NCBI GenBank assembly: GCA_026120185.1
Contig: JANUWF010002022.1
Span: 620,001-684,000 of the forward strand
Direction: 5' to 3'
Source of the DNA: Voacanga thouarsii
Taxonomy: Eukaryota > Streptophyta > Magnoliopsida > Gentianales > Apocynaceae
DNA length: 64,000 bases
Part shown: positions 9,021-18,869 of the stretch, piece by piece
Layout of the letters: each line of letters opens with the position of its first letter
How positions within the stretch are numbered: position 1 is the stretch's first letter
Program-made: the position numbers and the translations under genes
The notes under the pieces: generated by a model
What the model saw: only the letters and a program-made list of their open reading frames with translations
The model's database searches: none
What the model was told of the DNA's origin: nothing

Positions 9021-10621
9021 TGATGCATAAATTTTACGTGTGTAAAAATCATCAAATTCAAATCCATCCCTTAGTCAAGTTTTAATTAAAACATTAATTC
9101 CAAAATACACATACGAGCAAGTATACTCATCGCAAGCATAGTATAAGGAATTAATGAGTATCGATACTAAAAAGAACAAGTACAATCTAATCACTTTTCA
9201 TTCATTGTTTAACAGATCCAATTAAAGTGAGAAAATAATAAAAAAAATTAAGAAATATATACGCCTCAAGGATATAGGTTTATGCAATTTAGACAATTAT
9301 CCTAGAAATCATGATAACGAATCAACTAGCAATTCTCTCAACTAATTATCTTCTTGGTATCATGAAAGAATGTAAAGTAAAATTCAATCGTTTGTCAAGT
9401 CATGAATTTACTTAGATAAATTCCACTTCGTTTGTCAATCTATGGAATCCTATATTTTGATTAATATTAACAGATTTGTTAATCAAGCTAACATAACCAA
9501 AACATGCATTAAGCTTATCACTACATATTTTGATTCATTTAGCAGATTTGTCAATCAAGCCATCCTAACCAAAATATACATGAATCTCAATTCTTTAAAA
9601 ATATGAAATTAACTAATGACCATATGTCAAGGTGAAATCAACTTAACCTTTGATCACTTAGTTCTAAAATCCTAACTTCATTGTTGAAATCCACTAAAAT
9701 TAAACAAATACAAAATCAATAAAATGAAACTCCTAACATTGTTTTGTCTAAGTTAATTAGAAGAACTCACATCAATAACAAATGATATCAAGTAATCAAA
9801 TACCAAATGTGACAAAGAATTGATCAAATAACTAAATTAATACAAAATCATGAATCCTCAAAATAATGTTAAATTACAATAAAAACATTAAATACATCAT
9901 TGTTTAAGGAAAAGAAGACAAAAAGAAAAGAAAGAACTCATAGATAAGCCATTTTCTTCTTCCTTGAAGACCCTTTTGAACAATCCACCTTGATTGGGTG
10001 AATTCTTCCTTCAATGAGTAATTTAGAATTTTTACTTATGAATCCACCTCTCTCTATGTATATATCCCAATCCTTGTGTTTTCTTGTGCTTTTATAGGCC
10101 TCTTGGATGCTAAATTCGTGGTTTAGAAAGTCTTGACTGAGTAGGATTCGAAAAATACCAAAATTATTGAAAATTTTCTAATTTCGTGCGTAGAATATTC
10201 GCCCATTAGAGTGTACTTGGTGTTGGTACAGTCGGTCTACCTGGCACCAGGTGCATTTTGTTATTCCTTTGGAGTTTTGCTTTATTTTTTGGTTGCTGGA
10301 CAGAATGGACTCAGCGCCAGGTACACTTACCAGACCTCACGCCAGGTTTGTTCTAGAATTTCTCCTGAAGCTTGGCTCGTTTTCTACTATTCGACCAAAA
10401 TGGACCCGACGCCTAGTCCATTGGTTGGGTCTGGCGCCTGGTTTGTTCTGGATGTGTTCACATTTTTTCTCGGTTTCAACTTAAATCTGCACATATTTGC
10501 CAAAAACACTTTTCACAAGCAAAATGTGAGATACGAAGGAATATACCTTGTTATTATAACAAATGTATCTTAAAATAATCTCAAATAACTAGGAAAATAA
10601 CGGTGATTTTAGCCCCTATCA
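9021..10621 (-). repeat. 5' LTR of tRNA-Asp-primed gypsy-like element 1
   Basis: It is 1601 bp. Read on the minus strand it starts TGATAGGGGCTAAAATCACC and ends GCATCA, five bases before the PBS. It is inserted into a plus-strand copia LTR, which resumes at 10622. Between 10230 and 10440 a GC-richer patch carries several degenerate copies of GCGCCAGGT with a loose spacing near 97 bp; the ORFs there (10211-10573 and 10251-10484) have no transposon or host similarity that I recognise. Confidence 0.75.
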
Positions 10622-12070
10622 CTGATGAAGCTGGAAGCGTATGCTTTGATGTACTATAGTTGGGGTTCTTTTGTAGGACCAATGTCAAATAACTAGAAAA
10701 ATAATGGTACTTACCATACTTGTATGTTGAGTATATGTAACTAGTTAGTTAAGAAAGACTTTTACAAGATAGTTTCTATATTATATCGCCCCCTGTGGTT
10801 GTCCAAATGATCTAACTATCTAGGGCTTTAGGGAATATGACTTGGATATTTTGCTTTAGGGTAGTTCCCTTAGAAAGCGAAAATATTCCAAGAAGTCATG
10901 GATCATTGGATTAAAAGTCTAAGGATGGTTGATGCCTTTTAGAGAGAGGTGTTCGAACATTTTTTCCTCTCTAAATATACGGCGATGTGTAGAAGAATAT
11001 TTTAGTCATTTCACTTGTAGGTTGGATACATAGCTAACGCAACATTGTCCTTGGTGGCAATATTTTCTTATAGTGATATTAGAGAATATTTAAAATGTAA
11101 AATGCAGCTATTTATATAATAGGGGTATTTTGATCATTTTAGTGGTCATGGCGATGTGTCTTTTTGGTTCTCGGAATAGCCCGTAAATCCTAATTAATTT
11201 TGGATTGAGGAATGGTCTTAGTTAAAAAGAATGATTTAATTTTATTTAGGAAGTCTAATTTATTATTGGATTGGCATAAAATAAAAGAGCGAGAGAAATT
11301 AAATTAAATTTATTATATGGTTTAATTAGTTAATTAATTATTCAGGGCCTATGCCTTGATTGAATAATTAGAAAATTAACTTAGACCTAAACTAGATAAA
11401 AAGGCTTAATAATTATTTTAATTTATTTGGACTCATTAATTTTTTATTGGCTTATTTCTATAAGCCCAGAAAATAAATAATTAAAGTTTATTTTTTGGCT
11501 CTTTGGGTCCAAGGAAAGTAATAAAAATAATTTATGGCCTAATATCCTGGACCAAAAGGTTTTTTTTTTTTTTTTTTTTCATTCACAGGATAGAAGAGTT
11601 TAGGTTAAGCTAAACATCCTCCGTTGATAACTTTTGGGTGTTTTGAAATGTGAAAACCCTGGTGTTTTGGTTATCATAGGTGAGCCATGTGTTTTTCATT
11701 CACAGAGAATACACACGACAAAGAAGAAAAAAAAAACCCCAAAAGCATTAGTTTTCTTCTCATTCTCTCGTTCTTTTTCTTTCCCTTAATCTTCTTGATT
11801 TTGTTAGTTAATAGAAAAAGGTCAAGAGTATTGAGGCGTTATTTTTCCTCACTTATTTGTTTCACCAACAAGTGATTAGGCAGTGGAATATTTAGAGTTC
11901 TCAAAGAGCTTCGACGTTCTTGCCACAGAAGAGCAAAAGGGTCGCCAATTTTGAACCAGAGACATCATCAAGGTGCGAAGCTATTCTTGTGGTAGAGTCA
12001 GGTTCTTTTTCGCAGCCAAAGAAAACGATAAAGCATAGAGGTATAAATTTTTAAAGTCCTTCTGCTATGA
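10622..12070 (+). repeat. copia LTR fragment, plus orientation
   Basis: This segment aligns by eye with about 61520-62800 of the copia D 5' LTR (GAAGCTGGAAGCGTATGCTTTGATG, then the CTAGTTAGTTAAG and GGATCATTGGA blocks). The first roughly 430 bp of the LTR are missing because the tRNA-Asp element lies there. The right boundary with antisense sequence near 12070 is approximate. There is a poly-T run at 11562-11579. Confidence 0.65.
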
Positions 12071-12094
12071 TCTTTCTTTGTGCTTGGGTTTTAT

Positions 12095-12677
12095 TTATGT
12101 CTTTGTGCTTGCATGGTTCTGTGATATTCTTGCTTTAGTCATATGCTCCCTATATACCTTACCCTGCTTTTCTACGATTTCTTTTGTTATCTTTCCTTGT
12201 ACAGGGCTAACCAATATGTTGAAAGAATTATTCTCTTGCATCTCCTCAATTGTCTTCAATTTTTGTTCACTTTGATGGCTCCATCTTTGAACAGATGTAG
12301 TGGTATTCACAACAAAATTATTTAATATTTCATCAAGTGAAGGCCTATATTGTGAAAGTGGAGGTGGAGGGTGATATGGATAGTAGTCTTGTTTGCTCCA
12401 ATAAGCACAGAATAACAACAACTTTCCAAACTATATACTTTATCTTGCCCTTGGTCCTCAAAAAGATAAGCTCCATTAGGTTGAGGGTCTTTTATTTTTA
12501 TTTTTTTTCATATAACTCACAACTTATGCCTTGATCTTCTGAGAGAATTACACTCCAATTACTATTTCTCTCACTAAAGGCATTAATACAAGCTTCTAGT
12601 CGAGCCAATTTGATATCATTAACAACCTCTTTACTTTGTACCCATGGCCACATACTACCCTGTACATTACTAGTCAT
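12095..12677 (-). pseudogene. ORF remnants of tRNA-Asp-primed gypsy-like element 2
   Basis: Two open segments on the minus strand (12677-12498 and 12421-12095) lie in different frames, so at least one frameshift separates them. The start MTSNVQGSMWPWVQSKE and the following ARLEACINAFSER resemble in spacing and residues the N-terminus of the ORF at 8597. The second segment contains PSLDEILNNFVVNTTT and a Pro-rich patch. I recognise no domain. Confidence 0.4.
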
Positions 12678-12888
12678 GATGATGGTTTCAAACAACATAA
12701 TTTGAAAAACAAAACAAAAACAAAAATTAGTAACAAAGCTACAAAATCTACTAAAATCTACAAATATGACACAAAACATACAAAAACAAAAATAAGAGAA
12801 GATTCAAACTAGAACAAAGGCAAATAAAAACAAAGAAACAAACAAATGGCTAAGTCAACAAAACTTAAGCTTTTCACAATATTGTAGT

Positions 12889-12905
12889 CCCTGGCAACGG
12901 CACAA
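12889..12905 (-). other. Primer-binding site, tRNA-Asp type (element 2)
   Basis: The plus strand reads CCCTGGCAACGGCACAA, matching the tRNA-Asp 3' end at 14 of 17 positions. It is preceded by the same TTTCACAATATTG context as element 1. The LTR that should follow is cut after about 10 bp by copia A. Confidence 0.7.
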
Positions 12906-12916
12906 AAAACTTCTTC

Positions 12917-14849
12917 TGTGTTTTTCAAGCAAAACATGAACAACAGGAAAAATATGAACAACAAAAGAATTGTTAATACCTCTGCGCTTTAAAAATTTCT
13001 TATGCACTGAGGAAGATGTTTGAACAACAGGAATGTCTTCTCTCTGACTTGTTGTAACTTCTGGATCAAAACCCGCTAGCCGTCTACTTCTTCTTGGCCT
13101 GAACGCGCTAGTCTTTTATATTCTAGAATATGATCGGTGCCTGAAACCCCAGTGAAAGGCAACTGAGAAGGAAAAGGAAAGGTCTCTGAACAATGTCATT
13201 GCAATCTACTAAAGAGTAGTCACATGAGATGATAGTTTTTGTTCTTGTGTTTCCCAGAAGCACTTGGTAAACACAACAAAAACACCTAGAGAAAAAAACC
13301 AACGAGAGAGAAAAAACGAAGAACCTCGTAAAAAACTTTTGCTGCCTTTTTTTGGTATATCCTAAAATCCTAATGACCCACAATAGCTAACAAGAGTTCC
13401 CTAATCAAATTAGAAAACTTCTCAAAAGATATCACCTAATTTCTTCTTACTATCCTCAGGGATTCAAAATTAGAACTCAAATAGAAAAATAGCCTAGTCT
13501 TTACAGTCCATGTCCAGTTATGCCTTGAATGAACCAAGACTTAACCCATGGGCCTATGGTCCATTCAATTTGGATTAAGCCTTTTAATTAACTTAATTAT
13601 TCCTAGGCCTACCAGAACCCAATAACTAAATTAATTAAATTACATAAATGGATTAGATTTAATTCTTAAGCATTTTACTAATTCAGACCAGGTCAATTCT
13701 TAATTATTCAACCTGGGCTACAACCCTGAACAATTGACTAACCAGCTGAAATAGGTTTTAAAATAATTCTCTCTTCGAACCTTTTATTTTATTCCAACCC
13801 AATAAATAAACTAGGTTACTTGAATAAAATAAAATCCATTTTATCCAATACCAATTCCCTAACACAAACCATCAGGACTTATGGGCTATTTTGGGAACCA
13901 AAAGATACATCGCCTTGCTACTAAAATGACCAAAATACCCCTACTATAGAAATTTCTGTATTTTGCATTTAAAATATTTTCTAATATCACAATAGAAAAA
14001 TATTAACCCTAAGGATAATGCTGCAAACCTACAAGTATAATGATTAAAATACCTCTCTATACATTGCCATACATTTAGAGGAGAATAGTGTACTAACACC
14101 TCTTTAAAAGACGTCTAACATCCTAGGACCTTTAGTCCAATGAACTACGACTTCTTGGAATATTTTTGCTTTCCAAAGGAGTTACCCTAAAGCAAACATT
14201 CAAGTCATGTTCCTTAGGGCCTTGGATATTTAGATCATTCGAATAGTCACAATAGGTGATATAGCATAGAAGCTATCTTGTACAAGTCTGTCTTAACTAG
14301 CTAGTTATATATACCTAATATATAAGTATATTGGTCCTACAATAGAACCTCAACTATAGTATATTAAAGTATATACTTCTAGTTTTGTCTGACCACCAAC
14401 TTATATTCTAGCTGTAGAGTACAAGTTCACGCTGTAGTAGTAGCTGTAATCTAGGTTTCTTCCGTATAGTACTTCCAGAGACCACTACTATAAGTCTAGT
14501 TCTACGTATTCAAAATATGCTTGTGTTATGAAGTGAGAAGACTACTCACTGACTAAAGGTAAGCCATTTTTCATTTGGAATTCATAATACAATAACCTTA
14601 CCATGATGAGATTCCTATTCTCATCATTCGGTTAAGAATAATAGTTTATGTATTAAGTAACCTATAGTCCATACTGTGAAAGATTTTCATTCACATGAAC
14701 CATTTACTTAAACACAATGGGTCTTTTTCTATTGAAATTATGCACAAAAGTAATGTAAAATTCACAAGTAATTTTTGAGAATAAATCTTTTATTAATATA
14801 AACCAAGATTACATTAGAAACCTAGTATAAGAAAGCATACTTTCCAACA
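12917..14849 (-). repeat. 3' LTR of antisense copia A
   Basis: It is 1933 bp. On the minus strand it starts TGTTGGAAAGTATGC and ends near CACAGAAGAAG at about 12917. The left boundary is set by similarity to the copia LTRs at 32497 and 57478 and by the adjoining tRNA-Asp PBS. Identity to those LTRs is around 80% by eye, so it is an old or divergent copy. ORFs inside it (for example 13123-13383) are not genes. Confidence 0.75.
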
Positions 14850-14866
14850 ATCTCCTAGTTGCACTC
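14850..14866 (-). other. Polypurine tract of copia A
   Basis: On the minus strand, a purine-rich stretch ending AGGAGATT immediately precedes the 3' LTR. It corresponds to the better-preserved GTGGGAGATT at 59229-59240 in copia C. Confidence 0.6.
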
Positions 14867-15243
14867 TAAGACTAGGTAAGTCCTTGGGTACCCATCCCTA
14901 TGGCGTCTAAGTGTCTTCTAAAGACTCTCTCAACTAAAGGCTTGGTGAAAGGATCTTCTAGATTATTCTCCGAGGCAATCTGTTCTACCACAACTTCCCG
15001 TCTTTGGATGAAATTTCAGATCAAGTGGTACTTCCTCTCAATATGCTTCCCCTTCTTGTGGTTCTTTAGACTGCGAGACTACATTTTTGTTGTCGCAATA
15101 CATCACAATGGGTCTGTCTAATTGTGGCATGACTCCAAGTTCTGAATGAAACTTCCCAAGCTATACTGCTTCCTTGGATGCCTCCAAAGTTACCACATAC
15201 TCAGCTTCCTTCGTTGAGTCAACAATGTAAGATTTCTTAGTAC
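14867..15243 (-). pseudogene. pol (RH): copia A RNase H, C-terminal part
   Basis: On the minus strand, SYIVDSTKEAEYVTLEA is the copia RNase H block (usual form STxEAEY). The gene is cut at 15244 by the CACTA insertion and resumes at 25164. Several frameshifts and stops are visible. Confidence 0.75.
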
Positions 15244-15246
15244 TCC
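15244..15246. other. Left target-site duplication of the CACTA element (TCC)
   Basis: A three-base TCC directly before TACTACAAC, matched by TCC at 25161-25163 after the right end. Confidence 0.85.
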
Positions 15247-15269
15247 TACTACAACAAAACAAGCTATTT

Positions 15270-16090
15270 CCTGCTAAAGCGGAATGGTAGGAAATCAACT
15301 ACCTATTTCCAACCAAAGAAGTTGTTGGTAAGAGATTTCTGACGAAACTACATTTGGTAGGAAATGTAGTTGGACATTTTTGTCGAACATACATTATGGT
15401 AGGAAAATATTACTCTATTTCCGTCCAATGTACATTTGGTAGGAAAGTAAAAATGTACTTCCGACTACATAATTATATTGGATAGTAAATGAAAATGAAA
15501 ATTTTAGATTTTTCATTTTTTTCTTGACAAAAATATTTGTTTCCAACCAAAATTAATATTTGTAGAAGTTTAAAATATATTTTTCCTACCATTTTGAAAT
15601 TTGGTTGGAAATATGAATTAGTTCCCTAAAAATTATTTTGTTTCTCAAAGGTCAAAATTAAATTTATAATTTAAACATTTTTTTTTCTTGAAGAAAATGT
15701 TATTTCTGACCAAAACTAATTTTGGTAGGAGTTTAGATTCTGTTTTTCAACCATTTTGAAATGTGCTAAGAAATATGATTTAGTTCTCGAAAAAAAATAT
15801 TTTGTTTTCTCTGAGATGGAAATTAATTAAATTTATAATTTCAAATTTTTCTTGAAGAAAATGTAATTTTTCGTAGGCAATGGATAGTTATTTCTAATCA
15901 CTTTCTAACCACGTTTATTTCATGTAGGATATTAAATTAAAATTTAATTTTTGGGTAAAACTTTAATTTAATATTTATTTTACTTAAAGTATGTGTTCAA
16001 AAAAATTTGTATTTGGTAGGAAATTGAAAAAAAAAAAGTTTCTGACCACATTAGTATTGATATGAAATTAAAATTTCAAAATTAATTCCT
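15270..16090. repeat. CACTA 5' subterminal repeat region
   Basis: It holds many dispersed copies of TTGGTAGGAAA and its complement TTTCCTACCAA, plus the variants TTTCCAACC and TTTCTGACC, in both orientations. In characterised CACTA elements such motifs bind the TNPA-type protein. No coding. Confidence 0.8.
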
Positions 16091-16099
16091 AATTTTTAA

Positions 16100-17130
16100 T
16101 TCAATTGAAGAAGATAGTTAAAAAATGAACATAGTTGAATAATTTTTGAAGAACTTTTGTAAGATATTAACATGTTGCTAGAAACTAATTAGTATTATTG
16201 GATAAATTATATGTAGTGTTTTTGTTATTTTGGGTTATTTACAAGTGGTTACAGAAAGAATTTCATCAAAATTTCTAATAAAAAAAATAGTTGATGCATC
16301 TCTAGACTTTACTTTTTAATAAATTATAAATAAAATATGAAAAGAGGTACATCCTTCGTTCGAGTTTGAATTTTCAGTTTTGGCTTGATCAAAAAATTAC
16401 TCAGTTATATATGTCCTTCATTATTATAGTTGTGATTAGTGGCGAGACAATATAAGTTAGTGAGATATAATTCCTTTAAATCAAGAAAATTGTTAGTAAA
16501 TTTTTGGATGAAAAATATATGTATTATAGGGAAGTGAACATTCAATTCTGGACATCCCAACTTAGAAATATTGATATGCAATTCTGGATGGAAGGAGCAT
16601 TACTTTTTCTTTTTGAGTTAAATAATTCAATATTTAAGCTTTCCTGTGGAGAATTTTGATTTGAATTTACTACAAGAAAAGTGATTGATTTGGCAGAAAT
16701 CTTTCGGTTTTAATTATATTATTGCTTAGGCTTAATATCAATGGTTTCTATTTGCTATTTGGGTATACTTCTGTGGTTAGCATTTGTGATTTTTGGTTTC
16801 TTAAAATTCCATAATATATGCCTCTACATCATGGAATCAAAATTCCTATGTTTTTTTATATGCATCAAATTCGTTTTTGGAGGATGTGTATTGGTATACT
16901 TAAAAATTGTAAATCCTTTGTTACATTCTTGGGAAAGATTGTGGATTGCTTGCGGTTCTAGTCATATTTAGGATGCCTTTCTAAACAAAGATTAAATTAC
17001 TTATTTCAGCTAATATTCAGTTCTGGGAGATATTTATAAAAGGTCTATTTGATGTTTTAAAATGTAGCCGAAAATATTTGGTGATGTTATGCATCTTGTT
17101 TGTTCAAATTTTCCTTCTAATTGTTTGAAA
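16100..17130. other. CACTA interior without recognisable gene
   Basis: AT-rich sequence. The 76-codon ORF at 16741-16971 encodes a hydrophobic, Phe/Ile/Leu/Cys-rich peptide typical of chance translation of AT-rich DNA. I see nothing else. Confidence 0.5.
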
Positions 17131-17133
17131 CAG

Positions 17134-17192
17134 GAGATTTTATGATTAGATTTTCATTTGGTTTATGGCCTTCAGACCTATTTTGACAAGCA
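17134..17192 (+). pseudogene. Exon-like fragment (possible captured host gene piece)
   Basis: It is bounded by an acceptor-like TTTGAAACAG and a perfect donor GTGAGT. One frame reads LDFHLVYGLQTYFDK after an in-frame TGA. The string GLQTYFDK resembles the start of the MRG chromatin domain (GLR-x-YFDKAL), but eight residues are too few to assign. Confidence 0.2.
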
Positions 17193-17282
17193 GTGAGTGA
17201 AATCTTCTTGTGATTAATTAGTATGGTCTTATCTGGATGAAGATATATTCTTGGAATTTTCAATAGCCAACAATAGTTTCAT

Positions 17283-17286
<4 letters not shown>

Positions 17287-17322
<36 letters not shown>
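17287..17322. repeat. (AT)n microsatellite
   Basis: About 36 bp of perfect AT repeat inside the CACTA element. Confidence 0.95.
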
Positions 17323-17324
<2 letters not shown>

Positions 17325-18028
17325 AATAAAATTGGCATCTAACAAAGCTTTGTAATTCTAGCTACCAAATTTGTGACTTGGGCAAGGATGTTCTTATCTT
17401 TTATGCACAGAAGCTAGCTGTTGTAGGAGCCGGAATTTTCTTAATGTGCTAGTCTTTTATTTTGTTCTAGTTCATATCAACTACTTTCTGATTCTATCCT
17501 AGCATGAGCTTTCTCCTTGGGTCAGATAAAGAGAAGAATTAGAAATTCTACCTGTTGCTTGAGAAGGAATAATTGCTTGCTGGCCTGTAGTATGGCATCT
17601 AAGGAGAAGTTGAAATAATTAATGATGTTATACTTTTTGTTGTGGTTTCTTTTGTGAGAATTCAAGTGAACCTAATTATGAAATATTCTAGATAAATTAT
17701 TCTACTATACAGATTTAGATGTAATGTTAAGTCTTTGGTGACAAATTTAGTTTTAAGGACTTAGATACACTTTAGACTGTGGTTGGCTATGTCATGCTCT
17801 TTAAAAGTATCAAACTATGTCTGTTGCTAGTATAAGTCACTACACTCAAGCATTGAGGTTTAATGAAATACTTATGATGGTATATGACTAAAATAGACCT
17901 TGTCAATATAGAAGGCGATGAGTAGAACTGTAGGTCAAATAAGCAAATAAGCTACTGAAGAGATGATAAACTTTTTTTTGGTCAGCAGCAGTTTGAATGA
18001 ATCTAATAAACTGTGACACCACTTGCAG

Positions 18029-18194
18029 TTGAAGAATCATAGATACCCAGAGTTCTTGATTGTTTGCCTCAAAGGATTGACCTCAATAGCCATTTGCTTG
18101 CACTTTACGTTGCTAAAGAAGCCAAAGATCCCTTCTTTGGAGTTGGCTACAATAGTTTGGGTGCCTTTGCACCATCAATCACCTCTATTTCCAG
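18029..18194 (+). pseudogene. Exon-like fragment, 50 open codons, not a known transposase part
   Basis: It is flanked by an acceptor (ACTTGCAG) and a donor (CCAG|GTGACC). From 18043 the frame is open for 50 codons with a protein-like composition (IPRVLDCLPQRIDLNSHLLA, then YVAKEAKDPFFGVGYNSLGA), unlike the surrounding AT-rich filler. An in-frame TAG at 18040-18042 precedes it. A competing 62-codon ORF in another frame (18023-18211) looks less protein-like. It could be a captured host exon or an unrecognised exon of the element's own second gene. Confidence 0.3.
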
Positions 18195-18758
18195 GTGACC
18201 TTTTTGTATAGGTGTGTCTACGATTCTATTGTTGATAGCTCTGTTGAAGGGTTTGTAGTTTGAATGAATCAACTTCTATGGAAGCTTGTGAAAAATCATC
18301 ATACTTATCTAGTTTCAAGCTTGAATAACATAACCAACAATGGAAAAAAATATGAACTTAAGAAGAAATTGGTTTCAAGTAGAGCCCAAAAATCCTTATA
18401 TTAATCAAGTTTCAAGCCTGTGCAAGATTTTTTTTTTTTTTTTTAATTATGAACTTAAGAAGTCTACTGTTTGGGGTTAACTTTTATTAGTATTTATGAT
18501 GTTGAAATCACTGTCTCTGCTTAATCTGGTTTTTACCCAAAAATATGCTGTTTGAGGCTAACAGAATGTTTTGGTTTGCTTACTGTTATTTTTATGTACA
18601 ATTGTCTTCAGTTTTGACAGACTAACTTTGGGAGGCTTGTGTAGTTTAATTTCCAATTGTCTTCAATTTTTATGTCCAAATGTTCTGGTTTTTAATTTCC
18701 ATTGTTAATATGTCATCATATTTTACTTTGGATAAAATTTGGCACTACTTTTCTGCAG

Positions 18759-18863
18759 ATTGTTTCACAAATAGTGCAAGATGGTGAGAAGTTAGGATAT
18801 GAGACTGAGGCATTTGCAGTTTGTGATGTTATAAAGCAAGTAGTATCACTAACTAGCAAAAGA
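18759..18863 (+). pseudogene. Exon-like fragment, 34 codons ending in a stop
   Basis: It is preceded by a strong acceptor (CTTTTCTGCAG) and reads IVSQIVQDGEKLGYETEAFA, then VCDVIKQVVSLTSKR and a stop. Alternatively it could splice out at the GT at 18840, giving an exact 27-codon exon. Composition is protein-like. It is not recognised, and its relation to the 18029 segment is unknown. Confidence 0.25.
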
Positions 18864-18869
18864 TGATGA

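Noticed and set aside
10211..10573. 120-codon ORF that looked protein-like
   Set aside because: It is inside a gypsy-like LTR and comes from degenerate GCGCCAGGT repeats; an overlapping frame is equally open.
17400..17450. Possible dinucleotide-binding motif (KLAVVGAGIF) after an AG acceptor
   Set aside because: Only about a dozen codons before a stop, with no supporting flanking frame; likely chance.
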